This document shows positions 10,060 to 22,470 of a stretch of DNA of 64,000 nt, piece by piece. Numbering within the stretch: position 1 is the first letter of the stretch; every line of letters starts with the position of its first letter. Below the pieces are notes generated by a model. The model was given only the letters and a program-made list of their open reading frames with translations, ran no database searches and was not told the DNA's origin. Source of the DNA: Maylandia zebra (taxonomy: Eukaryota > Chordata > Actinopteri > Cichliformes > Cichlidae); contig NC_135177.1 of NCBI RefSeq assembly GCF_041146795.1, positions 23,782,560 through 23,846,559 of the forward strand, written 5' to 3'. The position numbers and the translations under genes were made by a program.

Positions 10060-11849
10060 GCATTAAAACTCGCGCTTCTGCTATATGGTTTACACCACTT
10101 GATTTACGGCACCTTGTCGCTCTGTGACTTTCAAAATAAAAGCATCCACTGGGTCCAAGCTCCAACAATATAATAGCCACTCATAAGTTTACAAAACACT
10201 TTACAAAATATTAATGAGGTCATTTACAAAGTGTTAGCGCGAAGGGTTGATTTAAGATGGATTAGACAAATTTCCAGGAAATTATTGTAAGTTAGCATTA
10301 TGAACGGTATCTCTTCTCAAATCTGTGATAGCAAGTCAGGCTGAGCGAGACTTTATTTCCTTCTTCACTATCACTCATCTGGTTGCTCAGATATTTTATA
10401 ATTTGCTCACTCAGACTAAATTACTAGAGAAGATGCTGCAGCTTTTCCTTACTAATTGAACCAGCAGAAGAAGAGATGCTGGCAGGTGTGGTTTTAGAAG
10501 CACAAACAGTATTTTTACAAGCCCTTAAGGCACTGAAAGGCTTGAACCTGAATATCTGCACGTTGCCATTTTAACTTCCTGTTTTAGCGTTTACTTATTT
10601 CGAGATCAATAGTTGTGATTCCTCAGTAGGCTAAAAGGGAAGAAGCCACCCACGTGAAAAAGAAAAACCTTGACATTTAGTCACTGTCACAACTGAAGTG
10701 ACGCCACAAGTCAAAGTTGAGAAAACTATATCACAGCTTAGTGTTGGAGGACGGGAGGAGGACGGGATATCCAAAACACTGATGCCCATTAAACTTATTG
10801 GCTTTAAGGTATTTTCCAAATGAAAAAAAAATGTTAAAACATAACTCATGTTTAAGTCCTTTTTTGGGTTTGGCCTGTGTGAATAATAGTGTTCTCATGC
10901 AATGCAGGATTTCCTCAATTCCTAAACAGTGCGTAATGGCGGCTTCATAAGAACCACAGGCATGAGTTCATAATCTTAAAATAAACTGACTGTCAGAAAG
11001 CTTTGAAGACATTGTTTAAAACTTACTTCATTGTTTGTTTGTTTTGGTAATTATCAGAAACCACTGCAGGTGGTAGCTAACACAATAAAATTTTACCTTT
11101 CACTAAAACTACCTCATCACCTCAAACTGACCTTTGAGGTGACTTTGATTTGGACTGTTTGTAATAATATATTGAAATTTTTGTTCTTAAGAAAGAAAGA
11201 AAGAAAGAAAGAAAGGGACCAGTGGCGTATCCATAATTGGGGTATAGGGTGGCACCGACCTCCTCTGGTGTCTCTTCCACAACTAGTGCTATTTTATTTC
11301 TACGTGCTCAATCTCAATGTCAGTCTTACAACTACAGTAGACTAGCGTTGTTATATAACTTTTACTGAACTATGTTGTTATTGTACAGTGACACCAACAA
11401 ATGTAAGGTTTAGCTTTGGCTTCCTCCCAAAGTCCAGAGACATGCAGTTAGCAGGGTTTGATTAACTGATGATTCTAAATTGATCATAGGTGTGAATGTG
11501 AGAGTGAGTAATTGTCTGTCTCTCTCTGTTTACCTTGTGACAGACTCCAGGGGGAAAAAAATATTAAAGTAATGTAATTAGTTAAGATCAGATAGTTAGA
11601 TGTGATCATTCAGTTCCTTTTAATTTAGGTACATTAAAGTATTTTGATCCTAAACAACCAATCAATACCAGGGGCACTGGAAGCACTTGGTGATGTAATT
11701 AAGACACACCAAATCTAAATTATCAAAACAAAAGAAACCAGGATGCGTTTTCGCTCTCACGTTTTCTAGAGAATTTGCTAAATTCCAGACTGAGATTTGA
11801 TGGACTGTCAAGATTAAAGCTGATGAAGAATTACGGGTGGATTGGGGGG
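10060..11849. other. Non-coding flank upstream of slc2a3 with a SINE fragment
   Basis: No exon-like frame is seen. A short (GAAA)n lies at about 11189-11216. At 11416-11556 is a partial copy of the tRNA-like SINE also seen at 60137-60512, recognisable from TTCCTCCCAAAGTCCAGAGA and the later CTCTGTTTACCTTGTGACAG. The rest is AT-rich and unassigned. Confidence 0.45.
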
Positions 11850-12180
11850 GTTGTTAACCACCCACTGAGCCGGTCTCATGATTTCTGCATGACCGGGCTT
11901 TGTATCTGAGTTCTGGGCACACTGCCTTTTGTTTTCGGTGGGCGGCCGACCGAACCAGCACAGAGCCTCTTTTCACCGTTTGCTCGCCCATCACTCCGCT
12001 CCGCACGCGGTCAGGAGCACATAGACCCCATCCACCTCTTTGTCTCTCTCTCTGCAGCTGAGCGGAAGCTCGGCTGTGCGATTTCCTAACAAGTGATCGG
12101 CCCAGATCGGAAACTACGCATCGTGTGCTTTCGTCAACAATGAGTAAGACAGTAAGACGTGCCGCCAAGCGCGTCTAGGT
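11850..12180 (+). promoter_or_regulatory. GC/CpG-richer segment, possible slc2a3 promoter or 5' UTR exon
   Basis: This stretch is clearly richer in G+C and CpG than its surroundings and lies about 0.8-1.1 kb upstream of the first coding exon. It includes a polypyrimidine-CAG at about 12040-12057. A promoter or untranslated first exon would be expected in this zone, but no TATA box or start site can be fixed from sequence. The assignment is inferred from position and composition. Confidence 0.3.
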
Positions 12181-12957
12181 TTCTTTAAAACACACCCCGA
12201 TAGGAAGGCGGACTTAATTTTGAAGATACATAAGAGGTGTAGACACGAGGTTTATTATAAACTGGATACACAGAGGCTGGCACAAACCCAACAAAGCGGT
12301 AAAACTTTAATTTTAAAACTTGCTTTGCTGATTCATTTATGTGATTTAGTTCTGTAAAGAGATTTACTTTGCTTGGACTTCATTGTTATATTCTTTAGTG
12401 ATACTGCTCGTATAAAAGTGTTAAAATAGCCTGTTGGGTGTAAACATTTTTAACTTTAATCCGGGCATCAGTTCAGCATCATCTCCGGCTCCATCGCATC
12501 ACATGGGTTATTATAATGTTCTCTGTAGATGTCACTGATGCGTTATTTTGTGCTTTATATGGATAAGAAAAAAAATATGGATAAGAAATAAGGCAGGGCA
12601 GTAATTTAATTGGGAAAGATGAGGTTATATCAGTTTTTTCACTCTTTATAACTTTAAAACTGCGGAGCGAACATGTGGAGGGTGAACAGAGTGAAATAGA
12701 GGGAGGGACTTATTGTCATTGCTCTAACACATTCTCCATCACAACTGACAGATTCACACAGTGCCGAGAAGTGTCTCAACTGCCTGCGCATAGACTCTCC
12801 CTTAACAGAATCCATTAGGGGTATGTACTTTATAGCTCTTAATATATATAAGAGGCTTCTTTTCTTTGTAAACCTCAAGATCCATAAAGATTGTCTGATT
12901 CTGGATTTTGATCAAAATATGTTAATGTGTGTGTTTGCTTTGCTTATTGTTTTTTAG
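12181..12957. other. Non-coding stretch between the CpG-rich segment and the first coding exon
   Basis: No supported gene. It may be part of an intron in the 5' UTR, because the next exon is preceded by a polypyrimidine-AG acceptor ending at 12957. Confidence 0.35.
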
Positions 12958-13049
12958 GTTTTCCTGCTGACTGCTTGCACACAGGTGTGCGCATAAAGAA
13001 TTAAGACTCCCGCTGTCCTTTCTGCGAACATCAAACAGAAGAGATCAGG

Positions 13050-16000
13050 ATGCAGCATCTGGATGATGACAAGGTGAACATCATAGTCTTTCGCTTATGC
13101 TCTCGTATAAGTGTCGCTGGTATTGTTTTCATTGGCATTCATTTTCATTATCAGAAATCAATTTGAACCTTTTTGACAATGAGCCACATGCGTTACGCTG
13201 GAACGGATGCTGAGTTTCACTACAAAAAACCACCAAAGGATGAGTTTATGTGAGGCAAGTCAGAGTGAGCCTTATACAATAGACCTGCTGGTTTTCTGTA
13301 TTTTTCCATGTTGGCAAAAGCAGGAGTGGTGGATGAGAGTTGAGCACTTCAGGACATGAGTAAGAGAGTGTGATTGGGAGTCGAGACTGTTGGCTGGCAA
13401 GTCTGAACTTGAGCATGTCATAGTTCCTTGTTTTTATTGCGTCCTGACTTGGAGAGAGGTGGGATGAGGGCATAGCAGTTCGACTGCAAACCTTCTTATA
13501 ACAATGTCACAATGTTTTGATACGTGCAGCACAGAGGAGTTAGTGTTATTGCTCATATAAATGAGCTTAATGCACCTGCTTCCCTGCTACCTCTGAACTT
13601 AGCATTTTGCAAAGCATAGCTGCGGTTTCTCTTTTGTAAGACGTTTCTTGCAGTTACTTCATTTTCATGGTTATTTCCTAACTTTTTTCTTTACATAATC
13701 TTGGACAGGGCAGACAATTGCAAGATAGTATGAATGTGGAAGCTGAATTCTGCTTTCCGATTTTTATTATTATTTTAAGACAGGCTTCAATCTAGTCTAA
13801 CTGCATGTACTTATTAATATTTTATTACTAAATGATTAATGTGAGAGGAAAGATCAGTCAGCAGTAAGACAAGAATTTAAGAGAGTCGAGTTCAGAAGGC
13901 GAAGTTCAAGCAGCTGCAGACTGATGCTTTCTTTTTTTCTTTTAGCTGAATCCTTAGTTGCAAACCAAAGTTGGACTGGTATGCAAATTCTACTCCAAAG
14001 TCATTAAAGAAAAATAGATATTGAGCAACACTGTGGGCTTGGCTGCTGATGTTACTAGTAACCTACAAATGGCACATGCATAAACAATCATGTGAATGCA
14101 TGACTGTACAATCGCATGCCTCGGGGCAAGTCGATACAACCTAGAGTCAGATGCGTTATGGTTGTAAGATTTGTAATGCTCCGCGCTCAGCTGGACACGC
14201 CCCAGTAAGAGGGGATTTTTTTAAGGGTGATTTTAAAGTCACATCTTAGGTAACACACACGTTTACACATGCACCCAGGAGCACCCGCTACACTCAGCCT
14301 CCATCTCCTCCACAATCGGACACACATTACTCTATTGCTCTTCAGATCACGCAGTGCTAATGTCACTGTTATTCTCAAAAATGAGGTCACTTCCAACATT
14401 TTTACCTTTTCTTCCCTCGCATCTAAAAGTCTCAGTTTGAATTAGAACTAACATGAATTGTGAAATTGTCTTTAGTTCACCAACGTATGTCCTCATTAAA
14501 AGCAGGACTGACTGCAACTGCACAGACCCCACACATTATTGAATGTCACAAATAGCTAATTCCCTAACACTTGTACATTCAGCTTGTTTTAAGCGGTGAT
14601 ATCTCAGTGAGAAGCAGAGCAGCGTGCAGCCTCAGTCTCAGTGAAATATTGTCACTTATCAGCCCTCTGTCTTTATTTGGTTCATCAGTTCCTCTTGCAT
14701 GCATGTTTCATTCTGAGCCATGCGATATTTTTGATAACTACAGCACACTGGATATGAGTGATATAAAGTACTGTCATGTGGCAGTTTAAGATAACTACAT
14801 TGCACCAGCATTTTCCTGTTTTGGTGATAGTACAGGCATTTGGTTTCCTGTAAAAATGTAGCATTTGAAAGAAGGCTTAACCACATGCAAAAACGGGCAG
14901 CTTGTTTGAGGCAGTCTGTGAGCAGCTGTTTAGAAGTCAATGTTGCTAATATTGAGGCACTCTGTTCTCAAAAACTTTCAAGATGTTTAATCTGTCCAGA
15001 CAGTAATATCATGTATGATAAATGGACAAGTCTGTGTGCTTATCTTGGCAGGACTGTTTCTAAAAGTGTCTGTTTTTGACTTGACAAACTGTACAAAACA
15101 GGCTCCTAATCCATCTGATGAATGTTTCACGGATGCTGCTTAGTCGAGTTAATGTTGCATAAGCAGCAGATTTCAAAACTAGATGGATTAAACTTGATTA
15201 ACATGGATTTCCTTTCATTAATGAGCCTGTTTGGACATTAGCATTTGCTCATTAGGAGACATGAAGGAAAGCTTTTGCAACAGTTCTTAGAGATTGTTAT
15301 GTAACAATCTGTAAGGATGTAATCGTTAGGTTAGTTTTAAAGTCAAACCAAAACTTGGATCGAGAGTCACATTTTCTCTTTATGCTGCCCACACGCAGCA
15401 TGACTGAAGTTTGGCGTCATTTAAACCTCAGTTCTCCTTAGCAGAATGACTTTACATATTGGAAATGTCACTCCTCAAGCAAACCGTGCCAGTGTAAGGG
15501 ATTAATGTGAGGTGTATTAGCTTGTTAGTATGTGCTAAGCCCATTTTAATTCTGAAACAAGCAGGAGCAAACACTCCCAAGAGGATTCAGACTTAGTCTC
15601 TCAGGGTGTCTTTAGCTACTTATCAGGGAAATACCTCAGAGCCACAAATCATGGTACTTTGTTGCATTGCAGCGGGCCTACAGTTACTAATGCAGCGATG
15701 CGAAAACAAGAAGCGAGAACAGATGGAGAAAGGCTCATTGTTTGTAATTACCAGTGTGACTGTAAACAACGAAAGCTTTGTAGAGCCCAGAAGAGGACAT
15801 TCAAACTGAGGGACTGATTGGAGAGAGGCTTCATCTGCAATTTATTGTGGCGATAGATAATAACTCTGTGTTTTCTCCTCTTTCAACAGCCCAAGAAGAA
15901 GTTGACGCCTTACCTTCTCTACTGCGTTTCAACAGCAGTCATCGGCTCCCTACAATTTGGCTACAACACCGGCGTCATCAATGCACCCGAGCAGGTGTGT

Positions 16001-17232
16001 GATTGATTGAGTTCATGCACAGTTTTTCCTACGTTTTCAAAAATGATAACTGGACTGGTTCTTATGTAGTGCCTTATGTAAGATGTCACATTAACCCATT
16101 CACACACATTCATACAAGCACTTTTTTTCTAAGTGCTTTCTACTTTCACACTCTTGTTAAAAATACCTTGGCATGCAGACTGGAGCACCAGCCTTACGAT
16201 TAGTTATCGTATCGTTAGTTACACGATTATCATTTAAGGTGTGTCGACCCAGGGTGATATCTAAAACCTGCAGGACACCGGCCCTTGAGGCCTGGAGTTG
16301 GATGCCCCTGACCTACATGTCTGCTCTCATTTGTATGCTCTCATGAGGATGGTAAAAGTTATACTGCCCCCATGTGGAAGAGTTAAAAACACCCCCTAAG
16401 TGCCACTACATCTGGTAGACTTCACTGATGTTTCATGAAATAATAATAATCTTAACACTCCAACCTTTTTCTTGTTTGTTTTTTCAGAAACTGCGGACAT
16501 TTTTCTCTAATGTGTCTCAGAGCCGATACGGGGAGCCTTTTCAGTCACAGACAATTACTCTGGTCTGGAGTTTTGCTGTGGCCATCTTTAGCGTGGGAGG
16601 CATGATCGGGTCCTTCTCTGTTGGAGCAGTGGTTAACAAATTTGGCAGGTGAGAAAATCAAAGATAAACACTGTGGTGGTGCGACCAAACGATCTACTAC
16701 TGAGAGTGCGATACAGACTCTGATTTCACTTCTGTTTTTGTGTCTTACTACCAGGCGAAAGTCCATGCTGATGAACAACATCCTGGCTCTACTGGGTGGC
16801 GGTATGATGGGACTGGCGACTCTGAGTCAATCTTTTGAGATGGTCATAATTGGCCGGTTCATCATCGGTGTGTTCTGCGGTCTATGCACGGGTCTGACGC
16901 CCATGTACGTGGGCGAGATCTCTCCCACCGCTGTCCGCGGAGCCTTCGGCACGCTGCACCAGCTGGGTGTAGTTATTGGCATCCTGGTGGCACAGGTACA
17001 CAAACACGCTCAACACTAAACATGCAAACCGACATAATAATCTTTTCCTTTTTATAGAAGGTCACATTTACTCTCAACAGGTACCGAAATTTAGATGAGC
17101 ATAAATAAACGAAACACATCCTGTTTTATAAGCCGTGTGTAACGGTGTGTATAATGAAAGAGGAAACAGACACTGCTCTGATAAAAGGCAGTGTAGCTAA
17201 AAACACTGGAGAGCTCACACTTTTCTGCATGT

Positions 17233-17287
<55 letters not shown>

Positions 17288-20200
17288 TGTGTACTCATAG
17301 CTGAAAGAGAAGAATTTCATATACAAGGAGTAAATTGGCTCAAATGGGTCAATTTTATGCACCTCGTTCCCTCATTATTTTTGCTGTGTGTTCCTCAGAT
17401 CTTTGGTCTGGAGTTTTTGCTGGGCTCAGACACTCTGTGGCCTCTCCTGCTCGCTCTGACTATCCTGCCTGCCGTACTGCAGACAATCATGCTGCCCTTT
17501 TGCCCTGAAAGCCCTCGCTACCTCTTCATTGTTCTCAAACAAGAGGAGGAGGCTAGAAAAGGTCAGTCTTAAGTCAGTTTGCATACTTACAAACCAAGTT
17601 GGCAACGTCGGGTTAGTGAGACCGACTCTGACTGATTTTTAATGATGTGTGGGAAACTTTACTTTGTTATATAACGCTCCGAGCTGCTTTTTTCTTACTT
17701 ATACTTACCTCCTCCTCCTATTTCTTTGATCTGTTTTACTTTTTGTAGCTCTGGTGCGTCTGCGTGGCACTGAAGACGTGGATGATGACATTCAAGAGAT
17801 GAAGGAAGAAGGGATGAAGATGGCCATGGAAAAGAAAGTGACCATCTTAGAACTGTTCCGCTCGCCAAACTATCGCCAGCCAATCATTATCGCTATTATC
17901 CTGCAGCTCTCCCAGCAGCTGTCTGGCATCAACGCTGTGAGTAGACGTCACATCCTATAATACAGCGACGTGATAGGGATATATTTAGCACATGTCAAAC
18001 TGGGAGAAAGTGTAATGTGAGAAAAGCAATGTTTAACGTTAGCCACGAATGCTTAAAGGAGCATTCATTGAAATTGCACAAATGTTTTTGACAAGCACGT
18101 AAGAAGATGTGCTTCTTGGCTTCAGGCAATGTTAGATTGAGTTGAATAATTTGAGGCTGATTGGAAGAAGATAAGCACAGTGGTATTTAATAGCTATTTT
18201 GTTAATAAGGTCATGTAACCGGGCTGACTAAATTCATTAGCAGCTGCTGTATCTGACCTGACAATCACTGTGAAGGAGCCTGGAGCTAAAGGCTGCAACA
18301 TAACCCATATCACTCACCAGAAAGACGCTGGTGCAGTTTTACACGCTGCTACGTGTATTGTTTTTTGTGCAACCGTTCCAAAACGTATATTTATCAGATT
18401 TTTTATAGTCAAATGACTACACGTGGAGAATTTCCACTCAACTCTGCCTTGCATCCTTGCACTTTCACTGCTCTCAGCAACCTTGTTTCCAGCCTCAGCA
18501 GGAGGAAAGAAACTATTAAAGCCACTGTGTGACGACTGTAGCTGCTGAGCATAAAGGAGAATTTTGTTACAAGAGAATCAGATAATATATCAGGGGTTAG
18601 TGAGGAGGCAAAAAAAGAGAGAGAGAGAGAGAGGAAAAAACTGAGTGTAATAGAAAATAAACAGAAATGTATGAGTAAATAAACATATCCATCCATCCAT
18701 CCATCCATCCATCCATCCATCCATCCATCCATCTTCATCCGTTTTATCTGAGGCTGGGTCGCGGGGGCAGCAGCCTAAGCAAAGAGGCCCAGACCTCCCT
18801 CTCCCCAGCCACCTCCTCCAGCTTATCCGGGGGAACACCAAGGCGTTCCCAGGCCAGCCGAGAGATATAATCTCTCCAGCGTGTCCTGGGTGTGCTCCGG
18901 GGCCTCCTCCCGGTGGGACATGCCTGGAACACCTCACCCAGGAGGCGCCCAGGGGGCATCCTTGTCAGATGCCCGAACCACCTCAGCTGGCTCCTTTCGA
19001 TGTGGAGCAGCAGCGGCTCTACTCTGAGCCCCTCCCAGATGGCTGAACTTCTCACCCTATCTGTAAGGGAGAGGCCAGCCACCCTTCGGAGGAAGCTCAT
19101 TTCTGCCGCTTGTATCCGCGATCTCGTTCTTTCGGTCACTACCCACAGCTCGTGGCCATAGGTGAGGGTAGGGACGTAGATCGACCGGTAAATTGAGAGC
19201 TTCGCTTTTACACTCAGCTCCCTCTTCACCACGACAGACCGGTGCAGCATCTGCATTACTGCAGCTGCAGCCCCAATCCGTCTGTCGATCTCCGGCTCCC
19301 TTCTCCCATCACTCGCGAAAAAGACCCCGAGATACTTGAACTCCTCCACTTGGGGCAGGAACTCATCCCCGACCCGGAAATAAACACATAATTACAAAAA
19401 CTTACAATATGATTAAAAAAAACTGACAAAACTTTCTGTTAGTCTTGTTGTGATGGAAAAGAAAAATACCCTAAATATGATAGTATTAATTAAGTGTTCA
19501 CATTGTTTCACTTCTTTTCATGTTGCTAGACTCAAATGCAAGTCTTGCTCCAAATCTGCAGCATCAACTTCAACTGTTTGTTTTTTTTTTGATCTGCCAA
19601 AAATCTAAAACAAACTGATGCATGTGCAATCAAATCATGTTCTGAGCACTTTTTATTAATCAGAATCAATATTAACTGACTTTTCCTTCATTTCCTCTTT
19701 CAGGTCTTTTACTACTCCACAGGCATCTTTAGTAACGCTGGTGTATCTGAGCCCATCTACGCCACCATCGGCGCTGGAGTCGTCAACACAGTGTTTACTG
19801 TTGTCTCTGTAAGTGTCTGAGTGCGCAGGTGGTTTCGTTAATTTAGTACAGGTTAAATATTACGTTGAATGTCAGTTGATAATTGTGTTTCTTTGAACTC
19901 CAGCTCTTCCTGGTTGAACGGGCGGGACGCAGGACGTTGCACCTGATTGGACTGGCTGGAATGGCCATCTGCGCCCTGATCATGACCATCTCCCTGTCCT
20001 TAGTGGTGAGTTCGTCATTGTAAAATAAAAATGAGAAGCCAGCCTATTGCTGCTGCATTACATCTTTTCCTCATGCTCTCTGTTTCTTTCTCTGAGCAGA
20101 AGACCACCCCATCTCTAAGTTATCTGGCAATTGTGGCTGTGTTTGGCTTTGTTGCCAGTTTTGAGATGGGTCCAGGTCCCATCCCCTGGTTCATCGTGGC

Positions 20201-20666
20201 TGAGCTCTTCTCCCAGGGGCCCCGACCTGCAGCCATGGCCGTCTCTGGTTTCTCAAACTGGACTGCCAACTTCCTGGTGGGGCTGGGTTTCCCTAGACTG
20301 GAGGTATTTTTCACATTTATCATCCCTGCAGAAAATGTTCACATTCACACACATGTACAAATAATAGTCGTCTTCCAGTTTGTCTCATAACAAACATCCC
20401 TCTGATTTTCCCAGGAAATTTGTGGCCCTTACGTCTTCATCATCTTCATGGTCCTCCTCATCCTGTTCTTCATCTTCACCTACCTACGAGTCCCTGAGAC
20501 AAAAGGGAGGACCTTTGACGACATTGCACAGGGATTCGCCGCCAGGGTGGAAAAACCCTCCCACTCCCCGGTGCCTGAGGCAGTTGTGGTTGAAAACAAA
20601 GAGCCTGCACCGATGTCCCCCACAGAAAAAGTTCCCATGGTGAATCTTCCTTCAGAAGCAAAATGA
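13050..20666 (+). CDS. slc2a3: Facilitative glucose transporter, GLUT3-like (10 coding exons)
   Basis: A plasma-membrane uniporter carrying glucose down its gradient. Coding exons: 13050-13073, 15890-15994, 16488-16648, 16755-16995, 17399-17561, 17749-17936, 19704-19808, 19904-20005, 20100-20303, 20415-20666. All junctions are GT-AG and the phases agree, giving 514 aa with 12 membrane spans. Visible motifs: QFGYNTG (30-36), N-glycosylation site NVS (51-53) in the first outside loop, KFGRRK (94-99), PESPRY (213-218), QLSGIN (288-293), ERAGRR (334-339), GPGPIPWF (387-394) and PETKGR (458-463). QLS marks class I glucose carriers. [14 protein letters not shown] and [18 protein letters not shown] match GLUT3 better than GLUT1. 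The start gives MQHLDDDK, with an upstream acceptor at 12957. The C-tail ends in SEAK. Which teleost paralogue (a or b) cannot be told here. Confidence 0.93.
13074..15889. other. slc2a3 first coding intron (2.8 kb)
   Basis: The donor GTGAAC follows exon 1 and a TTTCAACAG acceptor precedes exon 2. Nothing else is recognised; the short open frames inside look random. Confidence 0.6.
15995..16487. other. slc2a3 second intron
   Basis: At about 16258-16312 is a short motif (CAGGACACCGGCCCTTGAGG and neighbours) that recurs in teleost non-autonomous repeats. Nothing else is noted. Confidence 0.4.
17235..17287. repeat. (GT)n microsatellite in slc2a3 intron 4
   Basis: An almost pure GT run of about 26 repeats lies about 110 bp upstream of exon 5. 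Cys/Val and His/Thr frames through it are artefacts. Confidence 0.95.
18686..19377 (-). mobile_element. 5'-truncated RTE-clade LINE (Rex3-like), antisense in slc2a3 intron 6
   Basis: The minus strand reads the C-terminal part of a non-LTR reverse-transcriptase protein for 201 codons (19349-18744), with [39 protein letters not shown] and [17 protein letters not shown]. The 3' end carries a (GGAT)n tail (ATCC on the plus strand, 18688-18733), the kind of tetranucleotide tail known for Rex3. A 9-bp direct repeat AAATAAACA flanks it (18677-18685 and 19378-19386). The frame is open where present, so insertion is probably fairly recent; the element lacks its 5' half and cannot move alone. Confidence 0.85.
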
Positions 20667-22470
20667 AAAACTGTAGAAGATACGAAGGAAGATTTGGTGC
20701 AAAACAAAGCAGACAAACATGGGCCTTGCACATAGCTAGTGTAAAAGTTCTATTATTATATATACTATTTTATATTTACATATTAAGTTATATTGCATAA
20801 GTCAGAAATAATGAAAGGTGTGTGTTTGGAAGAAGCCATTTCAGTGTACTAATGCAAAAAAAAAAAAGTTTTGGTATTTTATATGTGTGCTTTTAAAGTG
20901 CCTTTTTAAAAAAATGAAAGAGTGTTTTTAAAGATCCCTCCCAGCTAGAAATGCTTAATTAATGGACTGAATTCCTCTTTAATCCTGCTTTAAACACGGT
21001 CTACACTTAAATGAATTACCAGTATTTAAGGTTTGTTGACATTTCCGGTGCCAGCTCCCATCCTTTTTTACCTTATAAGAGGATCAGCATATGTTCTGTG
21101 TGAGGTCTTCAGCTACCAACAGTGTTAAAAGGTTGCAGGATTTGGGGGTTTATGTATTGAGGTCAAGCTTGAAAAGACGGATTTGGAGTTCGGTTGTTTG
21201 ACCCCCCAAAAAGAAAAGATTGACTTGCTGTCCTCTCTGAAATGCCTTGTTGCCTGCCTTGAGGCAGAAAAAAAGCACTGAGGGGGGTTTAGCAGCAGTT
21301 CCTCTCCACTTCAGGTCCATATAGATTTTGAATAAATATATTTATGTATGTAGAAAACAAAGACTTCCTCTCATCCAGCAGTAGCACCACATACCCTGAC
21401 AGCAGAGGATGTCTCTGCTTGTCCGCTGTTTGGATGCGACAGCTTTTGTGCCGAGAAAGAAACAAAACAAGGCGAGTTCTGTAAGCTGGAGCCGTCTGCA
21501 TCAAATGTAATATTTGTGTGAGGATGAGAGAGACGTAGTCCAGCACCGCCAAGCCTGAACAAAGCCTCTTTAAGGCTTCTCAAAAAAACAAAAGCTTACC
21601 TCTTTAGTTTGCAGATTTCACTGCAGGGTACAAAGTAGAATGAGAAAAAAAAAATGCTGGCGTTTACAGCTCAGATTGGATTTTAGAAACTCAGGTGGCC
21701 AACTGTGTATGTTTATAGCTCCCAACTGTTACAGCACAGAAAGGATATTTATCCACCACTGCACTTGAAACTCTTTCCACATCTGTAGAGCATTTGAGAG
21801 AAGCAGCTATTGCAAAGTAGGTCGTAAAATAAAATACAGTTTTAAAGCAGTGTTTTAAAGTATTTGCTAGTGTGAAACTGTTACCTCATTTGAGGGATGT
21901 GTAGAAGCACATTGTGGTCTACTGATAACTAAACACACATCTCAGTCAAAACAGGTCATTACACACGCTTGACGATGTTGAATTAAAAAAACACTACGTG
22001 AATTGTATTTATTTTAGAACCGAAGAGTCGTTGTTTGCATTTGTTTCTAACTGTTTGAAATGATGTGAATATATTGTAAAGGCTCCAGTTACTGCACACT
22101 GATCAGCTGCTGCAGCACATGATGTGTCGGTGTTTGCAGAGCAGCATCTTCTTCTGGGTGTGCACAAACTGATGAGCTTAACAGGGTTATGTTAGCACTT
22201 TGGCAGTCAGACTACTGAATAATGATTGCGCATACTGTTTGCGCCCGTTACATGTAAATGTGTCGCACGTGCTCGAGAGGTGTGCGGTTTTCACCTGTCC
22301 TGTGAAACCTGTTACTTCCACCTTGATTTTTCTTGCACTCTGCACTCCTAGTGTCACTGTATCAGATGCAGTTGTGTTGCTTTGCAGTTTTCACATTTTT
22401 AATATGTATATTTTGCTCTTTTGTTATCTCTTTTTTTGTTTGTGTAAATAAACAGAAACACTTAGCCAAG
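20667..22470 (+). other. Probable slc2a3 3' UTR
   Basis: After the stop codon there is about 1.8 kb of AT-rich sequence with no further exon. An AATAAA at 22447-22452, followed by sequence unlike the UTR, is the best end. Earlier AATAAA/AATAAAA motifs near 21331 and 21826 could serve as alternative sites. The extent is inferred. Confidence 0.45.
22447..22452 (+). terminator. Candidate polyadenylation signal of slc2a3
   Basis: A canonical AATAAA within a T-rich then A-rich context downstream of the slc2a3 stop. No cleavage site can be confirmed without transcript data. Confidence 0.45.

Noticed and set aside
18409..18937. Minus-strand frames with WMDG repeats
   Set aside because: Translation of the ATCC tail of the Rex3-like LINE.
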